Of a stretch of 64,000 nucleotides of DNA, positions 44,076 to 56,400 are shown one piece after another (position 1 is the first letter of the stretch; every line of letters begins with the position of its first letter). Origin of the DNA: Pseudomonas sp. G2-4 (lineage in GTDB: Bacteria; Pseudomonadota; Gammaproteobacteria; Pseudomonadales; Pseudomonadaceae); NCBI RefSeq assembly GCF_030064125.1, contig NZ_CP125957.1, positions 806,001-870,000 on the forward strand, read 5' to 3'. Position numbers and translations under genes: made by a program. The notes under the pieces are model-generated. The model ran no database searches. It saw nothing but the letters and a program-made list of their open reading frames with translations, and was not told the DNA's origin.

Positions 44076-44140
44076 AACCGCCTGGAACTCAAAAAACCTG
44101 GAAAGCCTCCAGCAGCCCTGAAACCCCCGTATTTACTGGA

Positions 44141-44193
44141 TTTCAGGCACAAAAAAAGACGTCCGTGGACGTCTTTAGATGATGAAGTGGTGG
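44141..44193. repeat. Attachment-site repeat copy C (ssrA end of island I)
   Basis: 53 bp identical to the first part of copies A and B. It covers the last six bases of the tmRNA gene (CCACCA) and its downstream terminator, so insertion leaves the tmRNA intact and places a terminator copy at each island end. Confidence 0.93.
44151..44176 (-). terminator. ssrA rho-independent terminator
   Basis: Hairpin AAAGACGTCC–AC–GGACGTCTTT followed by TTTT on the minus strand, 12 bases past the tmRNA CCA end. It is copied in the att repeats at 8090 and 24332. Confidence 0.88.
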
Positions 44194-44584
44194 AGCCGGG
44201 GGGATTTGAACCCCCGTCCGCCAGTACTCCGCTGTCGGTACTACATGCGTAGCCGTGTCTATTAAGTTAACCCTCAGCGACCCGACGGGCAGGGTGCTTT
44301 GGGCGAGTTGTGTAAGTTTTAGCCGATTCGTCCACAACGTACTGCACGGCGATTCTGTTCTATATGACAATCACTTTGGGTTTACAGACATCCCCTAATG
44401 ATTGCTGGACCCGAAGGTACCAGAAGCTCAGGCGTTAAGGCTGCTTACGCAGCGATAGCGTAGTCCTGGCCGTAGTTTTCGTCATTGGCAACTATAGAAG
44501 TTGCAACAGTGGATTTACGAGTTCTGTTACCAACTCGGCATGCACCTAGAGTTTCGCAACCAGCGTCGAATCCTAAACGGCCCC
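44188..44584 (-). ncRNA. ssrA: tmRNA (transfer-messenger RNA)
   Basis: A 397-nt tmRNA. The 5' end GGGGCCGTTTAGGATTCGAC and the 3' end with T-loop GGTTCAAATCCCCCCGGCTC plus CCACCA form the tRNA-like domain. The tag frame at 44445–44489 codes ANDENYGQDYAIAA then a stop, with resume codon GCC. tmRNA rescues stalled ribosomes with SmpB, encoded at 53945–54427. Its 3' end is the insertion target of both genomic islands. A TTGGCC-N17-TACACT promoter-like pair is upstream. Confidence 0.97.
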
Positions 44585-44650
44585 GAACCTGTCGCTTCGT
44601 GAATCTACTGAAGCGGCAGGCATTTGCAGTGTACGCCAATACGCGGCAGA

Positions 44651-44670
44651 GGCCAACCCGAAGGTTGGCC
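44651..44670 (-). terminator. Short UUCG-type stem-loop after the small periplasmic gene
   Basis: Perfect 8-bp stem GGCCAACC/GGTTGGCC with a TTCG loop on the minus strand, 11 bp past the stop of the gene at 44681. No strong T run, so termination is likely but not certain. Confidence 0.5.
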
Positions 44671-44680
44671 GGACGCGAGA

Positions 44681-44971
44681 TTACGGCTGATCGCCCTTGG
44701 TATTGTTCTGCAGTTTCTGGAGCGCCTGGGTGGTCAGCGAGATGCAGTTCTTGGTGCCTTCCTCGGTGCCTTTGGCCTGCTCGGCCGTGGCCTGCCCGAC
44801 GGTGGCGTCAGTATCGGCCTTCAAGCTTTCGCTCATTTGCTCGGTACTGACTTTGGCGTCCTTGATTTTCTGCAGATTGATCTGGCAAAGGTCTGCCTGG
44901 CTATCTGCAAACACCGGAGAGGCCAACAGCGCAGCGGAAATGAACAAGCCAGCAAATGCAATGTGCTTCAT
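44681..44971 (-). CDS. Small secreted protein of unknown function
   Basis: A 96-residue protein with a clear signal peptide (MKHIAFAGLFISAALLASPV, cleavage after AFA around residue 22) and a helical mature part with two cysteines (LCQINLQKI…NCISLTTQAL). Start at ATG 44971 with AAGGAG upstream. It lies between ssrA and the lactate operon. No named family recognised. Confidence 0.75.
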   Translation of the reverse strand: MKHIAFAGLFISAALLASPVFADSQADLCQINLQKIKDAKVSTEQMSESLKADTDATVGQATAEQAKGTEEGTKNCISLTTQALQKLQNNTKGDQP

Positions 44972-45068
44972 GTGTATCTCCTTGAACGTATGGTCTCGGT
45001 GCTGTCGGAGGATCACGGACAGGCCCGAGTCTATGAGGGGCCCAACGGAGTAGGGCCTATTCAAGGGA

Positions 45069-47932
<2,864 letters not shown>

Positions 47933-47936
<4 letters not shown>

Positions 47937-48604
47937 TGGTCCTCCAGAATCAAAACCACCAGATCCTTCGGGCCGTGCGCGCCGTAGGCCAGGACTTGCT
48001 CGATGTCGGCGGTTTTCGAGGGGCCCGACACCAGCAGGGCGTTGGTAGGCATGCCCTGGGCCCATTCGAACTCCTGTTGCACTTCATAGAAGTTGTCGCG
48101 AATCTCGCTGGCCTTGAGCAGGGCGAAGTGCACCGGTGGCACCAGGCTCATCAGGCGGGGTTCTTCCCGCGTCGGCCAGAGAATCAGGCTACCGGTCGCG
48201 GCGATGGCGCCGAGGGTTCCGGTCAGGCTGGCGGGTGTGTCGTTGAACAGTTCGGCTTTCCATTCCTCCACCGGCCGGTCGTAAGCCTTGAGGGTTGGCA
48301 GGTCCGGATTGGTCGCCCAGAACTGTGTGATTTTTTGCCCGTGTGCGGTGGTCGGGGCGATGAGCAGGCTCGGCAGCTGACGGTCGCGCAGTAATTGCGC
48401 CAGCAGGGCCGGCCAACCTTCATCGGAAGTCAGGTGGATTTCGGTGTGCACCGCTTCCATCAGCTTGCGCAACTGCGGGATGTGTTCTTCCGGCGCGTAG
48501 CGGTAGGTTTGCGTCACCAGTTCGACATCGAAATTGTCGGCAACGGGGGTGGCGCCCGTCAGGCTTTTACGCAATTTGGCGAGGATATTTTCCTTGGCGC
48601 TCAT
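47933..48604 (-). CDS. lutC: Lactate utilisation protein C (LutC/YkgG)
   Basis: A 223-residue LUD-domain protein (DUF162) of the three-part L-lactate oxidase LutABC: ITATGSLILW-like GAIAATGSLILWPTREEP and ALLVSGPSKTADIEQVLAYGAHGPKDL match the family. It overlaps lutB and the dehydrogenase gene by 4 bp each. No Fe-S motif, as expected for this subunit. Confidence 0.9.
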
Positions 48605-50058
48605 CGGCGGTCTCCCTGCTGGTTCAGGTGTTCGCGGGCCAGGTCATGCAATGAGCGGGCGGCGGGTTTCGGGGCGCTGTGGTTTTGGGTCCAGGGGCCG
48701 ACGTTGTCGGGCGTCAGGGCGCGCAGGCGCGTGGCGAGGAAACCGAACAGCCGATACAGGCGTGGTGAGCTGTTGAGCCAGGCCCAGGCATTCCAGATGA
48801 AGCGTTCCTTGGGCGAGTATTTGCTGCCCTGGCCGCGCATCACTGGGTTCGGGCTGCCCGGCGCCTTGACGTTTTCTTCCCGCAGCCGCCGCAGCAGCGC
48901 GGGGATCGGGATTTTCACCGGGCAGACTTCACCGCAGGCGCCGCACAACGAAGACGCGCTCGGGTGGTCCGGCACTTTGGCCAGGCCGACCATGTGTGGT
49001 GTGATGATTTTTCCGATGGGCCCCGGGTAAACCTCGCCGTAGGCATGGCCGCCGATTCGGGTATAGACCGGGCAATGATTCATGCAGGCGCCGCAGCGGA
49101 TGCAGTTCAGGGTCTGGCGCAGTTCACTGTCGGCAAACGCCTGGCTGCGACCGTTGTCCAGCAGCACCAGGTGGACTTCCTGGGGGCCGTCCAGTTCGTC
49201 AGCCTTGCGCGGGCCGGAGATCATGTTGACGTAGGTGGTGATCGGCTGGCCGAGGGCCGAGCGGGTCAGCAGCGAGAGCAGCGGCACGACATCGCGAAGG
49301 TTCTCCACGACTTTTTCGATGCCGGTGACGGCGATGTGCACCGGCGGTACCGTGGTGGACATCCGGCCGTTACCTTCGTTTTCCACCAGCAGCAGCGTGC
49401 CGGTTTCGGCGACGGCGAAGTTGACGCCCGAGACGCCGACGTCGGCCTCGAAGAATTTCTGTCGCAATACCTTGCGACCGATCTGAATGAGTTGGTCAAC
49501 GTCCTTGGTGTACTCCACGCCGAGTTTGTCGTGGAACAAGGACGCGACCTGACCGGCGTTCTTGTGGATCGCCGGCATAATGATGTGTGAAGGCTTCTCG
49601 TGATCGAGCTGGACGATGTACTCCCCCATGTCGGACTCAAGACTTTCAATGTCCCGGGCCTCGAGGAAGTGGTTCATCTCCATCTCTTCGCTGACCATCG
49701 ATTTGCCCTTGATCACTTGCCGCGCCTCGTGAGCACGGATGATCGAGAGGACGATGCCATTGGCTTCGTCCACCGTCTCCGCCCAGTGCACATTCACACC
49801 GTTGCGGGTCAGGTTGGTTTCAAGTTGCTCGAGCAGGTCGGGCAGCTTGGATAACGCACGGGCGCGGACGGCATTGCCCAGCACTCGCAAGTGTTCTCTT
49901 TCGTGGGCATCGCTGAAGGACGTTGCCCGCTTGGTCATCAGTGAATCCATCGCACTGCGAAAGTTGTTTCGCAGTTGCGTGTCGTCCAGGGCCTTGTGGG
50001 CTCGGGCGCGAAAATCCTCTTGCACCTCAACAGTCGGGATCAGCGTCGGCGTGCTCAT
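48601..50058 (-). CDS. lutB: Lactate utilisation iron-sulfur protein B (LutB/YkgF)
   Basis: A 485-residue protein with an LUD domain (GVSGVNFAVAETGTLLLVENEGNGR) and two 4Fe-4S motifs, CIRCGACMNHCPVY near 310 and CGACGEVCPVKIPI near 365, plus a C-terminal extension. It carries electrons in the LutABC L-lactate oxidising complex. Overlaps with lutA and lutC by 4 bp show tight coupling. Confidence 0.93.
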   Translation of the reverse strand: MSTPTLIPTVEVQEDFRARAHKALDDTQLRNNFRSAMDSLMTKRATSFSDAHEREHLRVLGNAVRARALSKLPDLLEQLETNLTRNGVNVHWAETVDEANGIVLSIIRAHEARQVIKGKSMVSEEMEMNHFLEARDIESLESDMGEYIVQLDHEKPSHIIMPAIHKNAGQVASLFHDKLGVEYTKDVDQLIQIGRKVLRQKFFEADVGVSGVNFAVAETGTLLLVENEGNGRMSTTVPPVHIAVTGIEKVVENLRDVVPLLSLLTRSALGQPITTYVNMISGPRKADELDGPQEVHLVLLDNGRSQAFADSELRQTLNCIRCGACMNHCPVYTRIGGHAYGEVYPGPIGKIITPHMVGLAKVPDHPSASSLCGACGEVCPVKIPIPALLRRLREENVKAPGSPNPVMRGQGSKYSPKERFIWNAWAWLNSSPRLYRLFGFLATRLRALTPDNVGPWTQNHSAPKPAARSLHDLAREHLNQQGDRR

Positions 50059-50879
50059 GCCACACCTCCGGTACGCTGCCAGAGGAAACTCGCCAGATGC
50101 TGGCCCCGTAGCGCTTCCTGCTGTTTCTCCAGTGCGCCGTTGATGTTCATCAGGCAGCCACAGTCGGCGCTGACGACCTGATGGGCGCCGGATTCCTTCA
50201 GCGCTTGGGTCTTGTCAGCCACCATCGCTCCGGAAATATCCGGCATGCGCACGCTGAACGTCCCACCAAAACCACAGCATTCGCTCTCATGACTGTGTTC
50301 AACGCGCTCCACGTTGCGCAGCTGCGCCAACAACGCGCGGCCATGCAGGTGGGTGTTCATTTCACGTCGTGCCGAGCAGGACGTGTGCAACGCGATCTTC
50401 ACCGGTTTGCCGCTGTCCTGAAGCTGCACCTTGCAGACAAACAACAGGAACTCGGCCAGTTCATAGGTCCGGGCAGCCAGGGCCTGGACCTGCTTGAGCG
50501 TGTCGGGCTCGTCCTTGAACAGGTCGGCGTAATGCTCGCGCAACATGCCAGCGCAGGAGCCCGAGGGCACCACCACCGGATAATCCCCGGCAAACAAGGC
50601 CAGTTGCGCCCGTGCCACCGTCCGCGCCTGCTCGGTGTAACCCGAGGTGTAGGCCGGCTGACCGCAGCAACTTTGCCCTTGCGGGTACTCCACCCGGATG
50701 CCTTCGCGTTCCAGCAGGTGAATCGCATCCATCCCGGCCTCGGGATAGAACAGGTCCACCACACACGTTCCGAACAGGTAGACCCGTTGCGGTTTTTCGC
50801 TGGGGTACTGCCGAGGCTCGGGCAATGGCGGGGCGACACGGGTCGCGTTCGGCACGGCGTTGTAAAAAAGCTCGCTCAT
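50055..50879 (-). CDS. lutA: Lactate utilisation protein A (LutA/YkgE, CCG domain)
   Basis: A 274-residue protein with two CCG cysteine-rich domains (SCCGQPAYTSGY and CCGFGGTFSV), the hallmark of LutA/GlpC/HdrB-type subunits. I start at ATG 50879 (MSELFYNAVPN), 32 codons inside the longest frame. It lies 151 bp behind the permease gene with stem-loops between, and overlaps lutB by 4 bp. Confidence 0.92.
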   Translation of the reverse strand: MSELFYNAVPNATRVAPPLPEPRQYPSEKPQRVYLFGTCVVDLFYPEAGMDAIHLLEREGIRVEYPQGQSCCGQPAYTSGYTEQARTVARAQLALFAGDYPVVVPSGSCAGMLREHYADLFKDEPDTLKQVQALAARTYELAEFLLFVCKVQLQDSGKPVKIALHTSCSARREMNTHLHGRALLAQLRNVERVEHSHESECCGFGGTFSVRMPDISGAMVADKTQALKESGAHQVVSADCGCLMNINGALEKQQEALRGQHLASFLWQRTGGVA

Positions 50880-50919
50880 CAGGCGTGTCTCCGGGTGGTC
50901 CCGGTTATCCGTCCGCTGA

Positions 50920-51004
50920 GGCTGCTGAAATATAGACAGGAAATCTTTCAGCAGCCTTGCAGACCCGGTGATCAATAGCAGACGCCGAATCGAAGTTCGG
51001 CGTC
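50920..51004 (-). promoter_or_regulatory. Two stem-loops between lldP and lutA
   Basis: Stem-loop 1 has arms GGCTGCTGAAA/TTTCAGCAGCC (50920–50930, 50946–50956) and stem-loop 2 arms GACGCCGAA/TTCGGCGTC (50981–50989, 50996–51004). A T run follows stem 2 only on the plus strand. In the leftward operon they may protect the 3' end of lldP mRNA or partly terminate, lowering expression of lutABC. Confidence 0.45.
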
Positions 51005-51030
51005 GGTTTTTTCGCTGTTGCCTGTCGTAC

Positions 51031-52725
51031 TCAGTGCACCAGCATGCCGGTTAACCAGTAGGCCTGGGCCAACGTGATCAAGCCAACGATCGTTGCAAAG
51101 AATAGGCTGTGTTTGAGGGTGAAACGGAACAGATCCGATTCCTTGCCCACCAACCCGGTTGCCGCGCAGGCCACCGCGATCGATTGCGGCGAGATCATCT
51201 TGCCGGTCACGCCGCCGCTGGTGTTCGCTGCAACGAGCAAGGTGTCGTTGACGCCGATCTGGTGCGCGGTGGTGGCTTGCAGCGAACCGAACAACGCGTT
51301 GGACGACGTATCGGAACCGGTCAGGAATACGCCCAGCCATCCCAGGAACGGCGAGAAGAACGGGAACGCTGCGCCCGTGCCAGCCAGCACCAGGGCCATG
51401 GTCGATGACATACCCGAGAAGTTGGTGACGAAGGCGAATGCCAGCACCATACCGATGGACAGGATCGGCCAGCGGAGTTCGTAGAAGGTCTCTTTTAAAG
51501 TGGTAAGACCAGTTCTAAGGTTGATCTTCAGCACCAGCATCGAGATCAGCGCCGAGAAGAAAATCGCCGTGCCGGTGGCTGAAATCGGATCAAGCTTGAA
51601 CACGGCCGGAATGGCGGTGGGGTTGATCACGATTGGAGCGACTTTGATCACCATCTGATCCAGGTGCGGGATGGCGAAGTTGAACACCCAGCCGTACATC
51701 GATCCGCCCGCGGCGAACATCGCCTTGAATGGCTTCAGGGTCCAGATCGTCACCAGCACGGTGAGAATCAGGAACGGCGACCAGGCCTTGATAATTTCCC
51801 CCAGGCTGTAGGGCGAAGCCACGGTGCTGCGAGGCTGGCCGAAACCGCCGACACTGGCGGTGATGGCTGCGCTGGATGTGGCGCCGGCAATCTGCGCGCC
51901 GGCGGTGCGCTTGGGTTGCCAGACTTTCAGAAACAGTGTGAGGGAGACCAGGCTGGCCAGGGCCGAGGTGATGTCCGGCAGTTCTGGGCCGATGAAGTTG
52001 GAGGTGAAGTATTGGGTGATGGCGAAACTCAAGCCTGCCACCAGCGCCGCCGGCCAGGTTTCCCGCACGCCGCGCAGGCCGTCCATCATGAACACCAGCC
52101 AGAACGGCACGAACAGCGACAGCAATGGCAGTTGGCGACCGGTCATGGCGCCGATCTTGAACGCGTCGATCCCGGTGACCTGTCCGGCCACGATAATCGG
52201 AATACCCAGCGCGCCGAACGCCACCGGGGCGGTGTTCGCGATCAGGCACAGGCCGGCGGCGTACAGGGGATTGAAGCCCAGGCCGACCAGCAGCGCCGCT
52301 GTGATCGCCACTGGCGCACCGAAGCCGGCGGCACCTTCCAGGAATGCGCCGAAGCAAAAACCGATCAGCAGCACTTGCAGGCGCTGGTCATCGGTAATCG
52401 ACAGCACCGAGCTGCGGATCACTTCGAACTGGCCACTCTTGACCGTCAGTTTGTACAGGAACACCGCGGCGACGATGATCCAGGCGATGGGCCACAGGCC
52501 GTACGCAAAACCATAACCGGCGGCGGCGAACGCCATGTCGGCAGGCATCTGGAACGCAAAGATCGCCACGGCAATTGCCAAGGCCAGGGTGATACTGCCG
52601 GCCACGTGCCCCTTGAGGCGAAACACCGCCAGGGCCAGGAAGAAAAATACGATGGGAATGACGGCCGCAAGTGCGGACAAGCCGAGGCTGCCGAGCGGGC
52701 TGTAGAGCTGTTGCCAGGTTTGCAT
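51031..52725 (-). CDS. lldP: L-lactate permease (LctP family)
   Basis: A 564-residue membrane protein with 12 or more helices and LctP motifs ([22 protein letters not shown] near 130, [20 protein letters not shown] near 465, [19 protein letters not shown]). It imports lactate or glycolate with protons. It is the first gene of the leftward lactate operon and is divergent from the FadR-family regulator, with the operator in between. Confidence 0.95.
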   Translation of the reverse strand: MQTWQQLYSPLGSLGLSALAAVIPIVFFFLALAVFRLKGHVAGSITLALAIAVAIFAFQMPADMAFAAAGYGFAYGLWPIAWIIVAAVFLYKLTVKSGQFEVIRSSVLSITDDQRLQVLLIGFCFGAFLEGAAGFGAPVAITAALLVGLGFNPLYAAGLCLIANTAPVAFGALGIPIIVAGQVTGIDAFKIGAMTGRQLPLLSLFVPFWLVFMMDGLRGVRETWPAALVAGLSFAITQYFTSNFIGPELPDITSALASLVSLTLFLKVWQPKRTAGAQIAGATSSAAITASVGGFGQPRSTVASPYSLGEIIKAWSPFLILTVLVTIWTLKPFKAMFAAGGSMYGWVFNFAIPHLDQMVIKVAPIVINPTAIPAVFKLDPISATGTAIFFSALISMLVLKINLRTGLTTLKETFYELRWPILSIGMVLAFAFVTNFSGMSSTMALVLAGTGAAFPFFSPFLGWLGVFLTGSDTSSNALFGSLQATTAHQIGVNDTLLVAANTSGGVTGKMISPQSIAVACAATGLVGKESDLFRFTLKHSLFFATIVGLITLAQAYWLTGMLVH

Positions 52726-52776
52726 AGTGGGTGGGCCCCTAATTGTTGTTGGTCAGGCACTGCCAGCGCTTTGGTT

Positions 52777-52793
52777 AATTGGTAATACCAATT
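52777..52793. promoter_or_regulatory. LldR/PdhR-type operator palindrome
   Basis: AATTGGTAATACCAATT, a perfect 17-bp palindrome between lldP and lldR. FadR-subfamily repressors LldR and PdhR bind sites of the form TTGGT-N3-ACCAA. Position 51 bp before lldP fits repression lifted by lactate. Confidence 0.85.
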
Positions 52794-52986
52794 TACATTC
52801 GCTGTTGGCTAGGGTAAAAGCCTTGGTTGTCGTGTGTCAATTTGCCGCCCTGAAACTTTCGTCGAATAAGCGGTGCAGATGGCATCTGATCCGTTTGCAC
52901 CAACGGCTTTTGCTGGGTGTGAACAACGCCCGGATGGGCCAGAATAGAGAGCCCGGCGAGCCGTCGGGATCGTGGAGAATCGAGTT

Positions 52987-53754
52987 ATGGGGTTTGATCA
53001 GATTCGTCAGCGCCGTTTGTCTGACGATATTGTCGAGCGGCTTGAAGGAATGATCCTTGAGGGCACCTTGAAGTCTGGCGAACGGCTGCCGGCCGAGCGG
53101 ACCCTGGCCGAACAGTTCGGCGTGTCACGCCCTTCGTTGCGCGAGGCGATCCAGAAACTGGCCGCCAAGGGCTTGCTCGTCAGTCGTCAGGGCGGCGGTA
53201 ACTATGTCGTGGAGTCATTGGGCTCGACGTTCAGCGATCCGCTGCTGCAACTGCTGGAAAGCAACCCCGAAGCGCAACGTGACTTGCTGGAGTTCCGCCA
53301 CACCCTGGAGGCTTCCTGCGCCTATTACGCGGCACAACGGGCCACGGATGTGGATCGCGAGCGGCTGACGGCGGCGTTCGAAGAGCTGCAGGATTGTTAT
53401 TCGCGCCACGAAGAGGTGAGTCGGGCGGAGGAGGGCGCGGCGGATGCCCGGTTTCATCTGGCGATCGCCGAGGCCAGTCATAACGCGGTGCTGCTGCACA
53501 CTATTCGTGGGTTGTTCGACCTGCTCAAGCGCAACGTGGTGACCAACATCGGCGGCATGTACAAGCAGCGCAGTGAAACCCGCGACATGCTGATCAGCCA
53601 GCATCGGGAGTTGTACCAGGCCATTATGGGCGGGCACGCCGAGCAGGCACGGGAAGTATCCAGCCGACATATTCTGTATGTGCAGGAAGTGTTGGAAGAG
53701 GTGCGTCAGGAAGTGCAGCGGGTGGCGCGGGCGGAGCGGCGCAAGGGGATGTAG
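52987..53754 (+). CDS. lldR: FadR-subfamily GntR regulator of lactate use (LldR)
   Basis: A 255-residue regulator: N-terminal winged helix (IVERLEGMILEGTLKSGERLP, then SRPSLREAIQKLAAKGLL) and C-terminal FCD domain with metal-binding His (FHLAIAEASHN…). Start at ATG 52987 with GGAGAA upstream, five codons inside a GTG-started frame. Divergent from lldP with an AATTGGTAATACCAATT operator between, so it is most likely the lactate-responsive repressor. Confidence 0.9.
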   Translation: MGFDQIRQRRLSDDIVERLEGMILEGTLKSGERLPAERTLAEQFGVSRPSLREAIQKLAAKGLLVSRQGGGNYVVESLGSTFSDPLLQLLESNPEAQRDLLEFRHTLEASCAYYAAQRATDVDRERLTAAFEELQDCYSRHEEVSRAEEGAADARFHLAIAEASHNAVLLHTIRGLFDLLKRNVVTNIGGMYKQRSETRDMLISQHRELYQAIMGGHAEQAREVSSRHILYVQEVLEEVRQEVQRVARAERRKGM

Positions 53755-53765
53755 TGCTCGGACCC

Positions 53766-53794
53766 TGTGGGAGCGAGCTTGCTCGCGAAAGCGG
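53766..53794 (+). repeat. REP element 1
   Basis: Pseudomonas REP sequence GTGGGAGCGAGCTTGCTCGC followed by GAAAGCGG; first of three between lldR and smpB. Together with the inverted second copy it forms a BIME-like pair. Confidence 0.88.
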
Positions 53795-53823
53795 CCTGTC
53801 TGACACATCAATGCTGGATGTGT

Positions 53824-53854
53824 CGCCGTCATCGCGAGCAAGCTCGCTCCCACA
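53824..53854 (-). repeat. REP element 2 (inverted)
   Basis: Same REP unit in inverse orientation (GCGAGCAAGCTCGCTCCCAC), 30 bp after REP 1. Confidence 0.88.
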
Positions 53855-53899
53855 CTGGATCATTGTCGTGCACATATTCTGTGTTCGCAAAAGATCCAA

Positions 53900-53928
53900 T
53901 GTGGGAGCGAGCTTGCTCGCGATAGCGC
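53900..53928 (+). repeat. REP element 3
   Basis: Third REP unit (GTGGGAGCGAGCTTGCTCGC then GATAGCGC), ending 16 bp before the smpB stop. Confidence 0.88.
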
Positions 53929-53944
53929 TCTCAAGGCGGAAGAA

Positions 53945-54427
53945 TCAGTCTTCCTTGCCCTTGTTGCGCACCGCACGTTGCAGTTCGCGACCGGCATCGC
54001 GTTCGCGTTCGGTATCGCGCTTGTCGTATTCCTTCTTGCCTTTGCCCAGTGCAATCTCGCACTTGATCAAGTGCTTGCTCCAGTACAGCGATGTACAGAC
54101 GCAGGTGTAGCCCTTCTGTTGCACGGAGGCGAAGAGCTTTTCCAGTTCGCGCTTGTTGAGCAGCAGCTTGCGCGAGCGCACCGGGTCGGCAATCACGTGG
54201 GTACTGGCGGTGGTCAGCGGCGTGATATGGCTGCCCAGCAACCAGGCTTCGCCGTCCTTGAGCAGCACATAGCTGTCGACCAGTTGCGCCTTGCCGGCAC
54301 GCAAGCTTTTTACTTCCCAGCCGGCCAGGACCATGCCAGCCTCGAAACGTTGTTCGATGAAGTAGTCGTGTCGCGCCTTTTTATTTTGCGCGATGGTCCC
54401 TGTGGGGTGTTTCTTCTGTTTAGCCAT
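53945..54427 (-). CDS. smpB: SsrA-binding protein SmpB
   Basis: A 160-residue SmpB: N-terminal [23 protein letters not shown]-fold body with [19 protein letters not shown] and [30 protein letters not shown], and basic C-terminal tail that enters the mRNA channel. I start at ATG 54427; 77 further upstream codons in frame are not SmpB-like. It binds the tmRNA encoded about 9.4 kb away. Separated from the divergent sodium transporter gene by 118 bp. Confidence 0.96.
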   Translation of the reverse strand: MAKQKKHPTGTIAQNKKARHDYFIEQRFEAGMVLAGWEVKSLRAGKAQLVDSYVLLKDGEAWLLGSHITPLTTASTHVIADPVRSRKLLLNKRELEKLFASVQQKGYTCVCTSLYWSKHLIKCEIALGKGKKEYDKRDTERERDAGRELQRAVRNKGKED

Positions 54428-54545
54428 AGGGGCGGCATTATAGGCAGTTGCGCGCGTGTCGGCTACGGTGAAGCTGCATGCTTGAGCGCGTTGAATGAAT
54501 CCCGGACAATGCGGCCTCTTTTTCGAACGCTTGGGCGTGATCACG

Positions 54546-55949
54546 ATGGCGACAGACAAGGTTTCTGTCCACGGCAGTTGGGCTAGCCGCTGGGTCTTTA
54601 TATTTGCTGCAACCGGTTCAGCGGTGGGGTTGGGCAGTATTTGGAAGTTTCCGTACATGGTTGGCGTCTACGGTGGCGGCGCCTTCGTGCTGATGTTCCT
54701 GGCATGCATCGCGCTCATCGGCGCACCCGTGATGCTGGCCGAAACCCTGATCGGTCGTCGTGCCCGGCAGAGTCCGGCCAATGCCTTGAAAGTGCTGGCA
54801 GTGGCGGCGGGACACTCGCCCAAGTGGTCGTGGGGCGCGTTCGCCGGGATGATCACGGCGCTGCTGATCCTGTCTTTCTATAGCGTGGTCGGCGGCTGGT
54901 CGCTGGACTACATCATCGACATGGGGCGTGGGGATTTTCAGGGCGCTACGCCTGACCAGGTGGGCGCCTATTTCGGCGACGTGATCTCCGATCCCTGGAG
55001 ACTGACCCTCTGGCACACGATTTTCATGGTGCTCTCCGCCGTGGTGATTGCCCGTGGCGTGGTTGCCGGGCTCGAGCGCAGCCTGCGGATCATGATGCCG
55101 TTGCTGTTCGTGATGATCCTGGTGCTGCTGGGGTACAGCATGACCACCGGGCATTTCATGGAGGGCGTGCATTTCATGTTCGACTTCAAACCGGAGAAAG
55201 TCCTCGACGGCTTGCTGCCGGCCATGGGGCATGCGTTTTTCTCCCTGAGCGTCGGGGTCGGCTCGATCATGATCTACGGCGCCTATATGCCCAAGAGCGC
55301 GTCCCTGACCCGGACCGTTGTGGGTGTTGCGTTGCTGGATACCTTCGTGTCGCTGTTGGCCGGTCTGGCATTGTTTCCGATTGTGTTTGCCGCCGGCCTG
55401 AATCCCAGCGAAGGGCCGGGGCTGATGTTTGTCAGCCTGCCCTTTGCCTTCAGCAGCATGGCGTTCGGCCAAGTGATGGGCGTGGTGTTTTTTGTCCTGG
55501 TGGCTATCGCGGCCTGGAGTTCGGCCATTTCCTTGTTGGAACCCATGGTGGCTTACCTGGTTGAGCGGAGCCGTCTCAGTCGCGCCTGGGTGACCTTTTG
55601 GCTGGCCTTTACGTGCTGGTTTGTCGGTCTGGGTACGGTGTTTTCTTTCAATATATGGAAGCAGGCGAAGTTTTTCGTGAACGAAGACGGGCTGTTCCGT
55701 CTCTACCAGTGGGGAGCAACCGGAGGGCTGGATTTCTTCGGCGTGATTGATTTCTTCACGTCACGGATCATGCTGCCGCTGGGTGGTTTGTGTTTCGTGG
55801 TGTTTGCGGGATGGATCATGGGGCGTGAAGCGGTGCGTGATGAATTGTCGCTGCGCAGCCCTGTATTGTTCGCCTTGAGCCTGTTCTTGATGCGCTATGT
55901 GGCGCCCATCGGCATTCTCGTAGTGTTTGCCACCCAGCTGTGGAAGTGA
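54546..55949 (+). CDS. Neurotransmitter:sodium symporter family transporter
   Basis: A 467-residue 11–12-helix SNF-family protein with [20 protein letters not shown] and [20 protein letters not shown] near the N-terminus, matching the Na+ and substrate site of LeuT-type carriers. It couples sodium to amino acid uptake; the amino acid is not predictable. Start at ATG 54546. It is followed by ratA 8 bp downstream. Confidence 0.92.
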   Translation: MATDKVSVHGSWASRWVFIFAATGSAVGLGSIWKFPYMVGVYGGGAFVLMFLACIALIGAPVMLAETLIGRRARQSPANALKVLAVAAGHSPKWSWGAFAGMITALLILSFYSVVGGWSLDYIIDMGRGDFQGATPDQVGAYFGDVISDPWRLTLWHTIFMVLSAVVIARGVVAGLERSLRIMMPLLFVMILVLLGYSMTTGHFMEGVHFMFDFKPEKVLDGLLPAMGHAFFSLSVGVGSIMIYGAYMPKSASLTRTVVGVALLDTFVSLLAGLALFPIVFAAGLNPSEGPGLMFVSLPFAFSSMAFGQVMGVVFFVLVAIAAWSSAISLLEPMVAYLVERSRLSRAWVTFWLAFTCWFVGLGTVFSFNIWKQAKFFVNEDGLFRLYQWGATGGLDFFGVIDFFTSRIMLPLGGLCFVVFAGWIMGREAVRDELSLRSPVLFALSLFLMRYVAPIGILVVFATQLWK

Positions 55950-55956
55950 CGCTTAC

Positions 55957-56400
55957 ATGACGACACATATTCAACGCTCGGCCTTGCTGCCCTACCCGGC
56001 GCAGGCGCTGTATGACCTGGTCAATGATGTGGCGAGTTATCCGCAATTCCTGCCTTGGTGCTCTTCTGCCGAGGTGCTTGAGAGTTCCGAGACCCACATG
56101 CGTGCCAGCCTTCACATCGCCAAGGGCGGGTTGAGCCAGCGCTTCGTCACTCGCAATACCCTGGTGCCGGGGCAGTCCATCGAAATGAACCTGGAAGAGG
56201 GGCCTTTCAACCAGCTCCATGGCGTCTGGGTATTCAAACCGCTGGGTGAGAAAGCCTGCAAGATCAGCCTGGATCTGTCATTCGACTACGCCGGCCCGCT
56301 GGTGCGAGCCACGCTGGGGCCGTTGTTCAATCAGGCGGCCAATACCCTGGTCGATGCGTTTTGCCAGCGCGCCAAGCAGAATGCCGAGCTCAAGCGTTGA
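55957..56400 (+). CDS. ratA: RatA-like SRPBCC (START-fold) protein
   Basis: A 147-residue polyketide cyclase/COQ10-type protein (RSALLPYPAQALYDLVNDVASYPQFLPWC, then LDLSFDYAGPLVRATLGPLF). E. coli RatA is described as acting on 50S subunits, while homologues bind ubiquinone; which role applies here is open. It overlaps rnfH by 4 bp and follows the sodium transporter by 7 bp. The ratA–rnfH–bamE neighbourhood next to smpB is conserved in gammaproteobacteria. Confidence 0.9.
   Translation: MTTHIQRSALLPYPAQALYDLVNDVASYPQFLPWCSSAEVLESSETHMRASLHIAKGGLSQRFVTRNTLVPGQSIEMNLEEGPFNQLHGVWVFKPLGEKACKISLDLSFDYAGPLVRATLGPLFNQAANTLVDAFCQRAKQNAELKR

Noticed and set aside
53945..54658. Longer smpB frame with 77 extra N-terminal codons
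   Set aside because: The conserved SmpB N-terminus begins at ATG 54427, and the extra part overlaps the divergent transporter gene.
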